The position numbers and the translations under genes were made by a program. From Nonomuraea guangzhouensis (GTDB lineage Bacteria; Actinomycetota; Actinomycetes; Streptosporangiales; Streptosporangiaceae), in assembly GCF_019396345.1 (NCBI RefSeq), contig NZ_JAHKRM010000026.1:124001-188000 (forward strand): 64,000 bases of DNA, written 5' to 3'. Numbering within the stretch: the stretch's first letter is position 1; every line of letters begins with the position of its first letter. This document shows positions 51,585 through 60,251 of this stretch, one piece after another. The notes beneath the pieces were generated by a model, which was not told where the DNA came from, did no database searches, and worked only from the letters and a program-made list of their open reading frames with translations.

Positions 51585-51968
51585 GTGAAGAAGGAATTGA
51601 GGACCACCGAGGGCGCGCCCCCCATCGGCGCGTACTCCCAGGGTCTGGTCGTGGGCGACTTCGTCTACACCTCGGGCGCGGGACCGCTCAACCCGGAGAC
51701 CGGTGAGATCGTCGGCGGTGACGACGTCGCCGCCCAGACCCACCAGGTCATGCGGAACCTCGGCGCCATTCTCGCCGCCCACGGCCTCGGGTTCGACGAC
51801 GTGATCAAGGCCACGGTCCATCTGCAGCACCTCAAGCGCGATTTCGCCGCCTACAACGAGGTGTACAAGTCGTACTTCAGCCAGCCGTACCCCGTTCGTA
51901 CGACCGTCGGCTCGGACCTGATGGACATCCTGGTGGAGATCGACTTCGTCGCGCACAAGAGCGCGTAA
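51585..51968 (+). CDS. ridA: RidA-family enamine/imine deaminase
   Basis: A 127-residue RidA protein (GAYSQGLVVGDFVYTSGAGP at residues 15-34, KATVHLQHLKRDFAAYNEVY, active-site Arg in YPVRTTVGSDL). Hydrolyses reactive enamine/imine intermediates made by PLP enzymes, which fits its place 9 bases after the D-amino-acid PLP enzyme. GTG start with AAGGAG. Confidence 0.95.
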   Translation: MKKELRTTEGAPPIGAYSQGLVVGDFVYTSGAGPLNPETGEIVGGDDVAAQTHQVMRNLGAILAAHGLGFDDVIKATVHLQHLKRDFAAYNEVYKSYFSQPYPVRTTVGSDLMDILVEIDFVAHKSA

Positions 51969-51977
51969 GGTCGGTCC

Positions 51978-53174
51978 GTGGACAGTTCGGTGTACGTTTT
52001 CGTCGAAGATCTACGCGGCGAGGGCGTCGAGCGGGTGCTCGACAGGATCAGCGGCTACGGCGTGGCGGGCGTCACCATCGGCGCCGTACACCACGCCTCC
52101 CGCGACGTCACCCCGCACGGACTGTCCAGGCTCACGCTCCGCCATGACGGCGCGCACTTCGTCCCGCCGTCGGACCTGTTCTCCGGTTTGCGGCTCAGGC
52201 CGACGGCCGGATATCAGAACGCGCTCGACGGCCTTCGCGAAGCCTGTTCGGAGCGAGGGCTGAAGCTCCACGGCTGGACTGTTTTCCTGCGCAATGCGAC
52301 GCTCGGCACCCAGCATCCGGACGTGACCGTACGCGACTGCTTCGGCGATCGCGGCTCGCTCACCGACCTGTGCCCGGCGCATCCAGATGTGCGGCAGTAC
52401 GCCGTCGCGCTGTCCAGGGCGGTCGCCCGGCTCGGCGTCGACAGCGTCGTGGCCGAGTCGCTGCACTTCAGGCCGCTCAAGCCGCAGCGTTCTTTCGTAC
52501 CGCTCGGGCCGATGGACACCTACCTGTTCGGCCTGTGCTTCTGCGACTACTGCATGCGCCGGGCCACCGACCTGGGCGTCAACGCCGAGGTGGCGCGCGA
52601 GGAGTGCGCCAGGATCGTGGGCGGGGTGTTCGACGGCGACCCGCCCGCGCAGGGCGAGGTGACCCGGGCCGCGCTGACGGCGTACGCGGGGCCCGAGGTG
52701 GTCGCCTACGCCCGCGCCCGGTCGGAGACCGTCACCACGCTGGTCTCCGAGGTGGCGTCCGCGGTGGCGGAAGAGGGCTCCAAGCTGGTGTTCATCGACT
52801 CCACCGGCGCGGTCAAGGGCTACACGGACGGTCTGCCGTCGCCAGGCCTGGCCGCGCACGACGCGTGGCAGCTCGGGGTGGATCTGGTGGCGCTCGGGGA
52901 TCTCGTGCCCGCGTTCGGGGTGCTCGCGTACGCGCGGGACGCCGCTCGGGTGGCCGACGACGTGGGCGCCTACCTGCGGTCGGTGGGTAAGGACCGGGAG
53001 GTACGCGCGGTGCTGCGGCCTGGTCACCCCGACAGCGACTCGGCCGATCGGCTGGTCGCGAAGGCTCGGGGGGCGAAGGCCGCGGGGGCGTTGGCGGTGG
53101 ATTTCTACGCCTATGGGCTGATGCAGTATCCGGTGCTGGACCGCATCCCCGCCGCCCTGGCTGAGGCACTCTGA
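51978..53174 (+). CDS. Conserved hypothetical protein, possibly a TIM-barrel glycoside-hydrolase-like fold
   Basis: A 398-residue soluble protein I cannot assign. DLCPAHPDVRQYAVALSRAV, VDSVVAESLHFRPL and LFGLCFCDYCMRRATDLG are conserved-looking, with a CFCDYC knuckle near residue 189. The alternating beta/alpha pattern and these motifs resemble GHL-type TIM-barrel hydrolases. GTG start at 51978, 9 bases after ridA, so it belongs to the D-amino-acid operon. Confidence 0.72.
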   Translation: MDSSVYVFVEDLRGEGVERVLDRISGYGVAGVTIGAVHHASRDVTPHGLSRLTLRHDGAHFVPPSDLFSGLRLRPTAGYQNALDGLREACSERGLKLHGWTVFLRNATLGTQHPDVTVRDCFGDRGSLTDLCPAHPDVRQYAVALSRAVARLGVDSVVAESLHFRPLKPQRSFVPLGPMDTYLFGLCFCDYCMRRATDLGVNAEVAREECARIVGGVFDGDPPAQGEVTRAALTAYAGPEVVAYARARSETVTTLVSEVASAVAEEGSKLVFIDSTGAVKGYTDGLPSPGLAAHDAWQLGVDLVALGDLVPAFGVLAYARDAARVADDVGAYLRSVGKDREVRAVLRPGHPDSDSADRLVAKARGAKAAGALAVDFYAYGLMQYPVLDRIPAALAEAL

Positions 53175-53241
53175 GGCGTCGCGGGCGGGTGGGCGGCGCG
53201 GTGCGCCGCAGGGCGGCGGCGGGGCGGCCGGATTTATCCCG

Positions 53242-53787
53242 CTAAGTCGCAACCCCACCAAGCACCGCGGAAACCGCCTGATTCGCGAAGTCGTCCGTGA
53301 GCGGCAACCCCCGGAACACCGCCCTGACCCACACCGCCCCGGCCAGCAGATCGATCACGAGCATCGGGTCCACCGACCGCTTCAGCTCACCCCGCCGTAC
53401 CGCCCGCTCGAAGACCTGCCGCTCCCGTGCGAACCGGTCCGCGAAGAACCTCCGCGCGTCCAGTTCGGGATGGCGTACGGCGGCGCCGAGCGCGGCCACC
53501 GCGATGTCCCTGGCCGGCGGCTCGGTGAGGAGCCGCCTGATCCCCTCCACGAGCGCCACGAGATCGCCCCGGAGGCTCCCCGTGTCCGGCGGCTCGAACT
53601 CCAGCAGGTCCGCCTCCACCAACGCGGCCCCCAGCAGCGCGGCCTTCGACGGCCACCAGCGGTAGATCGTCGTCTTGTTGACGCCGGAACGCTCGGCCAC
53701 CCCCTCGACGGTCAGACCGTCATAGCCCTTCTCCGCGACCAGCCGCAGCGTCGCGTCGAAGATCTCCTGCTGCTTCCTCGGCGCCAT
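53242..53787 (-). CDS. TetR-family transcriptional regulator
   Basis: A 181-residue TetR protein. HTH: EIFDATLRLVAEKGYDGLTV and EGVAERSGVNKTTIYRWWPS (recognition helix), then the WPSKAALLGAALVEADL ligand domain start. It lies 4 bases downstream of the LysE gene on the same strand and probably regulates that exporter. Confidence 0.93.
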   Translation of the reverse strand: MAPRKQQEIFDATLRLVAEKGYDGLTVEGVAERSGVNKTTIYRWWPSKAALLGAALVEADLLEFEPPDTGSLRGDLVALVEGIRRLLTEPPARDIAVAALGAAVRHPELDARRFFADRFARERQVFERAVRRGELKRSVDPMLVIDLLAGAVWVRAVFRGLPLTDDFANQAVSAVLGGVAT

Positions 53788-53791
53788 GCGG

Positions 53792-54409
53792 TCATTTTCT
53801 CCCGGCGAACGCCGTGAGCACGCCCAGCCCCAGGTACACCACGCCGCTGAAGTGACGCAGCGCCCTGGCCCGGCTGGCGAGGCGGGCGCCGAGCGCCCCG
53901 GCGGTGAACACGTACACCATGTCGGAGATCAGCCCCAGCAGCAGCAGCGTGACGCCGAGCACCACGATCTGGAGCGCCGGCGACCCCGCCGACGGCTGCA
54001 CGAACTGCGGCAGCAACGACAGGAAGAACAGCGTGACCTTGGGGTTCAGTACGTTCACCACGAGGCCTTCGAGGAACACCTTGCCGAGCGGCTGCGGCGG
54101 CGGCGCCTCCGCGCCGGCCTGCTCCTTGCTGGTGAACGCGCGTATCCCCATATAGACGAGATAGCCGACCCCCGCCCACTTGACGATCGCGAACAGCGTC
54201 GCGGACTTGGTGATCAGGTACGAGAGCCCGGCCGCGGCGGCCGCGATGTGCACCAGCGTTCCGGTCTCGACGCCGAACGCGCTGGCCAGCCCGGCTGCGC
54301 GGCCCTGAGCGAGGCCCCTGGCGGTGATGTAGAGGTGGTTGGGACCCGGAATGAGCACCAGCGCGAGCGACGCGCCCACGAAGAGCACGTACGTAGACCA
54401 AGGGATCAT
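53792..54409 (-). CDS. LysE/RhtB-family amino-acid exporter
   Basis: A 205-residue inner-membrane transporter with about six transmembrane segments: YVLFVGASLALVLIPGPNHL carries the LysE signature PGPNHLY, then GLASAFGVETGTLVHIAAAA, GVGYLVYMGIRAF, VVNVLNPKVTLFFLSLLPQF. Exports amino acids or homoserine-type compounds. Co-transcribed with the TetR gene that follows. Confidence 0.93.
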   Translation of the reverse strand: MIPWSTYVLFVGASLALVLIPGPNHLYITARGLAQGRAAGLASAFGVETGTLVHIAAAAAGLSYLITKSATLFAIVKWAGVGYLVYMGIRAFTSKEQAGAEAPPPQPLGKVFLEGLVVNVLNPKVTLFFLSLLPQFVQPSAGSPALQIVVLGVTLLLLGLISDMVYVFTAGALGARLASRARALRHFSGVVYLGLGVLTAFAGRK

Positions 54410-54433
54410 GAAATATCAGCGTAAGGCGGCGTT

Positions 54434-54480
54434 GGTACGCCGTTAAGGGCCAATCAGGTACGCCGTTTCTGGGCCAATCG
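54434..54480. repeat. Tandem pair of ~23-bp direct repeats between lysE and the LuxR gene
   Basis: GGTACGCCGTT(AA/TCT)GGGCCAATC occurs at 54434-54456 and from 54457 on. It sits in the divergent promoter gap between the exporter (54409) and the LuxR gene (54512), so it is a likely activator or repressor double site. Confidence 0.6.
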
Positions 54481-54511
54481 GATGTCGGCCGGGCGTGGCA
54501 TAGTTGCTGCC

Positions 54512-57247
54512 GTGAAGGGTCTCCTGGTCGGGCGCGCTGCTGAGCTGGCGAGACTCGCCCGCGTGCTCGAATCCGCCGCCGACGGCACCGCCGAGGTGGC
54601 GCTCGTCGGCGGTGACGCCGGCATCGGCAAGACCCGGCTGGTCACCGAGTTGGTCGCCGAGGCCCGCTCCCGTGGCTTCAACGTGCTGGTCGGGCAGTGC
54701 GCCGAGCTCGGCGACACACTGCCGTACCTCCCGCTCGCCGACGCCCTGCGCGGTGCCGAGCCGGCCGTGCGTGACGCGGCCGCCGCCCACCCCCTGCTCG
54801 GCCAGCTGCTGCCGGGAGTGGAGAGCGCGCCTCCGGCGGGGCTCACGCAGCAGCGGCTGTTCGGCTCGCTGCTGGGGCTGCTGGCGGAGGTGCAGCCGGT
54901 GGTGTTCGTGATCGAGGACCTGCACTGGGCCGACCGCTCGACCCGTGACCTGCTGGTGTTCCTGAGTCGCATGGTGCAGACCGAGCGCGTGTGCGTCGTC
55001 GGCACCTACCGCACCGACGACCTCCATCGCCGCCATCCCCTGCGTCCGGTGCTGGCCGAGCTGAAGCGCCTGCCCAGCGTCACCCACCTGGAGCTGGGCC
55101 CCCTCGACTCCGGCGAAATGTCCGACTATGTCACGACCATGGGTGATCTGGACGCCCAGGAGCTTGGCGTGATCATCGCGCGGGCGGGCGGTAACCCGTT
55201 CTATGCCGAGGAGCTGTTCGCCGCCGTGGCCGAGGGCGACAGCCTGCCCGACGGGCTGGCCAGCCTGCTGATGTCCCGGGTCGAGGTGCTGTCCGAGCCC
55301 GGCCAGCGCGTGCTGCGCGCCGCCGCGGTCGCCGGGCGCCGCGTCGAGGACCAACTGCTGCGCGAGGTCTCCGAGCTCCCGCTGGCCGACTTCGAGGAGG
55401 CCGTACGCGAGATCGTCTCGCGCGGCCTGCTCCGCGTCGACGGCTACGGTTACGCGTTCCGGCACGCTCTGCTGCAGGAAGCCGTCTACACCGACCTGCT
55501 GCCCGGAGAGCGCACCAGGCTGCACGCCGACTTCGCGCGGCTGCTCACCTCGCCCGCGGAGCTCGCCCACCACCACCTGGCGGGCCATGATCTCGCGGGA
55601 GCCCTGGCCGCCTCGGCGGAGGCCGGCAGGGTGGCCGAGCGCCTCGGCGCGCCCGCCGAAGCCCACAGCCACTACGACCGGGCGCTGAGCCTGTGGGATC
55701 GAGTCCCCGGCGCCGCCGAGCTCGCCGGTGAGAGCCGGGCCGCGCTGGCCTTCCGCAGCGCGGTCATGGCGGCCGACAGCGGCGACAACCACCGTGCCGT
55801 CCAGCAGCTCCGCGCCCTGCCCTTGACCTCCGAGGTCAGCGAGCGGCTCGCCTACTACCTGACTGAGCTCGACGACCAGGATGCCGCCCTCGCCGCCGCC
55901 GAACACGCCGTCGAAGCCGCCGCCGACCAGGCCACCCTCGCCCGAGCCCTGGCTACCTACGCCCGTACGATCACCTGGACCGCCCGCCACACCGACGCCC
56001 AGGACCTCGCCCGCCGCGCCATCGAGACGGCCAGAGCCGCCGGCGCCCGCGACGCCGAAGTAGGCGCCCTGCTCATCCTGGCCATACACGCCGAGCACGA
56101 GGGTGACATAGCCAGAGCCCTCTCGCTCGCGCAGACAGCCACCACCGAAGACACCGGCGACCTGGCCATGAACCTGCGCGCCCGCTTCCACCATGGCCGT
56201 CTCCTCTACGAGCAGGGCCTGCTCGCCGAGGCGGCCGAGGTCGCCGACGAAGGCATCCAACTCGCTGTCGAGACCGGCCTCAACTGGAGCACCTACGGCA
56301 CCGACCTGCGCTTCCTCCGCTTCCTGATCCACTACGTGGCCGGCGAGTGGGACCAGGCCGAGGCCATGGCCGCCGGCTTCGGCGCCCGCGTCGGCACGCG
56401 GCCGGAGGCGGTCCTGTCGTCGTTCGCCCTGTTCGTCGAGGTGGCCCGCGGTCTGCCCGCCGTCGAAGCGCGCCTCAACTGGCTGCGCCCGTTCTGGTCC
56501 GACCTGCTCGTCGCCTACATGTCCCGCGGGGTCGCGGCCGAGCACGCCCTCTGGCAGGGCGAGCCCGCCATAGCCCTCGAACACGTAGAGGCCGCCCTGG
56601 CCACCTGCGAACCCGGCGACCCGGGCATCCTGCGCCTCGCCACCATCGCCCTGTGGGCACTCGCCGACCTCGGCCAGGTGGAAGGCGCCGACGACCTCCT
56701 GGCCCGCGTCCGCTTCGCCGTAGAAACCGGCCCGGTGGGCCAACGCGGCCAGATGGGCCCGGAAGGCCAGGCCTGGGCCCTGCGCGCGGAGGCCGAATGG
56801 CATCGCGTACACGGCCGGCTCGACGTGGACCTGTGGCGGCGGGTGGTGGCGGCGTTCGACTACGGCTTCGTCTACGAGGCGGCCCGCGCCCGCTGGCGCC
56901 TGGCGGAGGCTCTCCTGGCGGCGGGAGACCGGCCAGGAGCCCAGTCCGAGTGGGAGCAGGCCCGCGAGACGGCCGGAAAGCTACGTGCGGCCCCGCTGGA
57001 CAACGCCCTGAGCGACTTCGGCCGCCGAGCTCGCTTCACCGGCGGACAGGGGGACGGGAGCCTGACGGCGCGGGAGATCGAGGTGCTCCGGCTGGTGGCG
57101 GAGGGCCTGACCAACCGGGAGATCGCGGAGCGGCTCTTCATCGCCCAGAAGACGGTCAGCGTGCACGTGTCCAACATCCTGGGAAAGCTGGAGGTCTCTA
57201 CCCGCACCCAGGCGGCAGCGGCAGCCCGGACCCGCGCACTGCTCTGA
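54512..57247 (+). CDS. Large LuxR (LAL)-family regulator with N-terminal AAA ATPase
   Basis: A 911-residue regulator. Walker A VALVGGDAGIGKTRL near residues 29-43, Walker B VVFVIEDLHWADRS near 130. The middle is helical TPR-like, from about 380 to 820. C-terminal LuxR HTH: LTAREIEVLRLVAEGLTNRE and IAERLFIAQKTVSVHVSNIL. ATP-dependent activator of a target operon, often in secondary metabolism. GTG start at 54512. Divergent from LysE/TetR. Confidence 0.92.
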   Translation: MKGLLVGRAAELARLARVLESAADGTAEVALVGGDAGIGKTRLVTELVAEARSRGFNVLVGQCAELGDTLPYLPLADALRGAEPAVRDAAAAHPLLGQLLPGVESAPPAGLTQQRLFGSLLGLLAEVQPVVFVIEDLHWADRSTRDLLVFLSRMVQTERVCVVGTYRTDDLHRRHPLRPVLAELKRLPSVTHLELGPLDSGEMSDYVTTMGDLDAQELGVIIARAGGNPFYAEELFAAVAEGDSLPDGLASLLMSRVEVLSEPGQRVLRAAAVAGRRVEDQLLREVSELPLADFEEAVREIVSRGLLRVDGYGYAFRHALLQEAVYTDLLPGERTRLHADFARLLTSPAELAHHHLAGHDLAGALAASAEAGRVAERLGAPAEAHSHYDRALSLWDRVPGAAELAGESRAALAFRSAVMAADSGDNHRAVQQLRALPLTSEVSERLAYYLTELDDQDAALAAAEHAVEAAADQATLARALATYARTITWTARHTDAQDLARRAIETARAAGARDAEVGALLILAIHAEHEGDIARALSLAQTATTEDTGDLAMNLRARFHHGRLLYEQGLLAEAAEVADEGIQLAVETGLNWSTYGTDLRFLRFLIHYVAGEWDQAEAMAAGFGARVGTRPEAVLSSFALFVEVARGLPAVEARLNWLRPFWSDLLVAYMSRGVAAEHALWQGEPAIALEHVEAALATCEPGDPGILRLATIALWALADLGQVEGADDLLARVRFAVETGPVGQRGQMGPEGQAWALRAEAEWHRVHGRLDVDLWRRVVAAFDYGFVYEAARARWRLAEALLAAGDRPGAQSEWEQARETAGKLRAAPLDNALSDFGRRARFTGGQGDGSLTAREIEVLRLVAEGLTNREIAERLFIAQKTVSVHVSNILGKLEVSTRTQAAAAARTRALL

Positions 57248-57271
57248 CAAGCGTGGGCCTCCCAGGGGGTC

Positions 57272-57344
57272 GGGCTGTGTTTCCCAAGGGGCTCGCGCCC
57301 CCTTCGACCCCCCGAAAGGCGTGGTCCTCGCTTCGCTCGGGCGC
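57272..57344 (+). repeat. Dispersed GC-rich hairpin repeat, copy 4
   Basis: GGGCTGTGTTTCCCAA, GGGGCTCGCGCCCC, CTTCGACCCCCC, then GTGGTCCTCGCTTCGCTCGG. Same family as 10.4-10.5 kb and 34.8-34.9 kb. The hairpin may terminate the LuxR gene upstream. The rest of 57248-57494 is GC-rich non-coding. Confidence 0.75.
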
Positions 57345-57494
57345 TTTATTTCAGGGCTTCGCCTCTGGGCGAAGGGCTTTCCAGCCCCTCGCGCTCCCCG
57401 GCGTCGACCGATTCACCCTCGTCTCTGATGGACGGCCGCTGAACAACCGATCGCGGACGTTGAACCCGTCAGGCCCTGGCGCTCGACGAACCCG

Positions 57495-57881
57495 TCAGGC
57501 CCTGGGGCTCGACGCGAGATCACGTACCACCTCAATGAGCTCCGCCGGATCAAACGGCTTGGTGAGGTAGGCGTCAACGCCGATGCCACGTCCGCGCCGC
57601 TTGTCATCATCCTGCGCCCTAGCAGTGATCAACACGACCTTGATGTGACTGGTCGCCTCCTCGGTACGCAGCTTCTGCGCCGTCACCCAGCCGTCAAGCA
57701 ACGGCATCATCACGTCAAGCGTGATGACATCGGGCATGACGTCGAGCACACGGTCCAAACAGTCCTGCCCATCGGTGGCGGTGGCGACCTCGAAGCCTTC
57801 CAGGCTCAAGTTCACCGCGATCAACTGACGGATGACCTCGTCATCGTCCACGACCAATACCCTGCCAAGAACCTCGCCCAC
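57495..57881 (-). CDS. Single-domain (CheY-like) response regulator
   Basis: A 128-residue receiver domain without an output domain: RVLVVDDDEVIRQLIAVNLS, phospho-Asp in DVITLDVMMPLLDGWV near residue 55, VLITARAQDDDKRRGRGIG, LTKPFDPAELIEVVRDLA. GTG start at 57881. No kinase gene is adjacent, so it is an orphan. Confidence 0.93.
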   Translation of the reverse strand: MGEVLGRVLVVDDDEVIRQLIAVNLSLEGFEVATATDGQDCLDRVLDVMPDVITLDVMMPLLDGWVTAQKLRTEEATSHIKVVLITARAQDDDKRRGRGIGVDAYLTKPFDPAELIEVVRDLASSPRA

Positions 57882-57997
57882 GGCCGCAAAGCTACCCGTA
57901 GTGGCGCGGTCACGTGCGGTTTTCCTTGGATGTGTGGCTGGACCTTTATCGTGGTGCGGAGTGGTGGCCTGATGCTGGTAGCCTTATCACTCGTTGA

Positions 57998-58069
57998 GCC
58001 CCCTTAGCTCAGGGGATAGAGCACCGGCCTCCGGAGCCGGGTGCGTAGGTTCGAATCCTACAGGGGGCA
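57998..58069 (+). tRNA. tRNA-Arg (CCG)
   Basis: Acceptor stem GCCCCCT/AGGGGGC, D arm GCTC/GAGC, anticodon stem CCGGC/GCCGG with loop CTCCGGA giving anticodon CCG, T arm GTAGG/CCTAC with TTCGAAT loop, discriminator A at 58069. No CCA is encoded. A strong terminator follows at 58079. tRNA-Arg genes are frequent integration sites; the genes to the right are accessory in character. Confidence 0.95.
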
Positions 58070-58078
58070 CTCTTCGCC

Positions 58079-58110
58079 AGCCAGGTCAGACGTCGTCTGA
58101 CCTGGCTTTT
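58079..58110 (+). terminator. Rho-independent terminator after the tRNA
   Basis: AGCCAGGTCAGACG (58079-58092) pairs perfectly with CGTCTGACCTGGCT (58094-58107), followed by TTTT at 58107-58110. Confidence 0.9.
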
Positions 58111-58328
58111 CGCGTGATCGCTGCGACGCGCGGCTTTGCCATCCCGCGACACGATGTGACGCCGGATGACGGTCTCGGCGGGCAGGACGCGGGCAAAGAT
58201 CATCTCGCTCCATCACCGCAGCGGCGCGGGAACGGAGGTGCACCGCCAGGCCGGGACATCCGCCGGAGAGGATCCTGCGTTCCACGCATGCGGTTAGGGG
58301 CCCTCCACGGTCCGCAGCGGGATCCGGC

Positions 58329-59404
58329 ATGAGCGCCGCGATGGCGGCCCACGAGGCCGCAGATCCGGTTGCGGGCATCCAAGACGATGCCCTGCCTCCT
58401 GACAGGCCCGTGTCGGCCCGCGGCGGATATGTCCAGGTGCCATCGGCCTTGCTGCGTTCGCCACTGTACGGCGCTCTGTCGGTGGCCGCGTGGGCGATGT
58501 ACGAGACGCTGATGCCCCGCGGCCTGGACGGTGGCCGGGCTCCGGCGCGTGCGCGGCGCTGCTGGGTGGCCGATGCGCTTGGCGTGAGTGAGAAGACCTT
58601 GGATGGTGCCCGCCGCGAGTTGCTGGCCGACGTCGCGGGCGGTCCGTGGCTGGCTCGCTCCAGTCCGCTCGGTGCCAAGCGTGCGGTCCGGCACGCGGCG
58701 CTGCGCCTGCCCCGCGACACCGGCGACTCCTACGTCAAGGTGCCCGCCTGGACGCTGGACCTGCTATCTGCCTCCTGCGAGGCGGGCCGGCGGATCTCGC
58801 CGAGCGCCTGGCGGCTGTACGCGCTACTGCTGGTCAACCGAGGCAGGGCCGACCAGCCGCTGGAGACCTCTGTCGGCTACCTGGGCGGCCTGACACCGGC
58901 CGCCGCAGGCTACGGGAACTCGAACGCGCCGGTCTGGCCGAGGTCACCGCGCGCCGCGGCGGCCGCCTGCTGGTGCGCCCCGTGCTGGACCCGAACGAGG
59001 CCGCAGAAACCGCCGACACCTACGCCACACAAGGCCGTCGACACACCACCAGCCCCTCGCACCCCAGAGCATTCACCCCTGGCAAAACCGGGCAGTCACC
59101 CCTGGCAGATCCGGGCACTCCACAGAAGGCACCTGATCATAAGACACCTGGGCTGGAGGCATCTTTGCCTCCCGCCGCAGGCGACGTACAGGTGGTAGAC
59201 GATGATCCGCCCGACACTGGAAGATCATTTTTGCCGGTACGCGCGGCGGCTCGGGCCCCATCATCACCGACGACGTCGTCCACGCCGCACGCAGTACCCT
59301 CGTCATCGGCACCGCATAACCCTGAAAACCCCGCCACCCTCAGCCAACTCACACACCACTCTGGACCGGGGATAACTCGACCGCCCGACCAAGGACTTCA
59401 GCCC
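58329..59404 (+). pseudogene. Frameshifted helix-turn-helix protein gene
   Basis: From ATG 58329 the frame reads YVQVPSALLRSPLYGALSVA, YETLMPRGLDGG, VADALGVSEKTLDGARRELL and AWRLYALLLVNRGRADQPLE, a replication-initiator-like winged HTH pattern. Near 58,890-58,905 the sense moves to another frame, where GRRRLRELERAGLAEVTARR and GGRLLVRPVLDPNEAAE complete the second HTH. After that comes low-complexity Pro/Thr/Ser sequence with no stop until 60112. A one-base indel, real or a sequencing error, has split the gene. Confidence 0.7.
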
Positions 59405-60112
59405 ATGGGCAACCCACTCTTCGAGGCCACGCAGACCATCACCTCCTTGGCGCCTGGCCAGCGGCCCGTACCCATTCGGACCCCACTTGTCCGCGACGAG
59501 TGCACATGGTTCCTCCAGGCCATCGGCCAAGGAATCATCACTTTCCGGGAATGTCCATCAGACTGCCCTCGCCGCAGAAAGTGGGGCGAGACAGGACCTG
59601 ACCATTTCGACACCCCGGCAGGAAAGCCACGCCATCTGTTCTCCAAGCCCACAGGGGAGACCGCCTGGCTCAACCGCGAATACATCCCGCACATCGCCGC
59701 CTACACGCTGGCCATCGAACGCTACGGATACACCAAGGCCGCTAGCTCCTTCTCCCGGTACCGGACCTACTCCAGAGACCTGATCTCAAAGAAGCAGGGC
59801 GGAAGCTACGAGACCGATGCCGAGTTCTACAACAGCTCGGGCGAAGTCCACCTTCAGATCGAAGCCAAGGCGAGCGCCGAACAGACCGCGCGCCTAGCAG
59901 GGCAGATCGACAGGCACGGCAAGCTGACGAACCTGCCGCACACGGCGGCTAAAGAGATCGAGTACGTCCTTGATCTCTCGCCCTCTTACCTGTGGATTGC
60001 CGGACCCGGGAGCATAGATCCTCCGCGCTACGTGTACGCGGTCACGGTTGTGAACGACACCAACGCCGTCTTCAGCCCGCTCACAGATCTGCCCGCACCA
60101 CCTACGTCATGA
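59405..60112 (+). CDS. Hypothetical protein, possible PD-(D/E)XK nuclease
   Basis: A 235-residue protein of unknown family. An N-terminal CTWFLQAIGQGIITFRECPS with C-PRRRKWGE (possible Cys cluster) precedes a core YETDAEFYNSSGEVHLQIEA then KAS. The D..F...LQIEAK spacing is that of PD-(D/E)XK nucleases. Its frame is shared with the shifted end of the HTH gene, so the two may once have been one fused gene. ATG at 59405 is a plausible start. Less GC-biased codons than core genes. Confidence 0.55.
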   Translation: MGNPLFEATQTITSLAPGQRPVPIRTPLVRDECTWFLQAIGQGIITFRECPSDCPRRRKWGETGPDHFDTPAGKPRHLFSKPTGETAWLNREYIPHIAAYTLAIERYGYTKAASSFSRYRTYSRDLISKKQGGSYETDAEFYNSSGEVHLQIEAKASAEQTARLAGQIDRHGKLTNLPHTAAKEIEYVLDLSPSYLWIAGPGSIDPPRYVYAVTVVNDTNAVFSPLTDLPAPPTS

Positions 60113-60251
60113 CCGCAGACACCAGAGCGCCACACATAGCCCTGAAACTCGCGCCACTCACCGCTGAAAATCACAGGTCTGTGGCCGCGTTTTCAAGATC
60201 TTCAAAAAACGATCGTTATTTTGAATACTCCGAACTTCCCTGCCGAGGACC

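Noticed and set aside
58044..58069. 3' end of tRNA-Arg as an attachment site with a second copy in the window
   Set aside because: I found no second copy of the T-arm/acceptor sequence before base 64000, so integration is only suspected.
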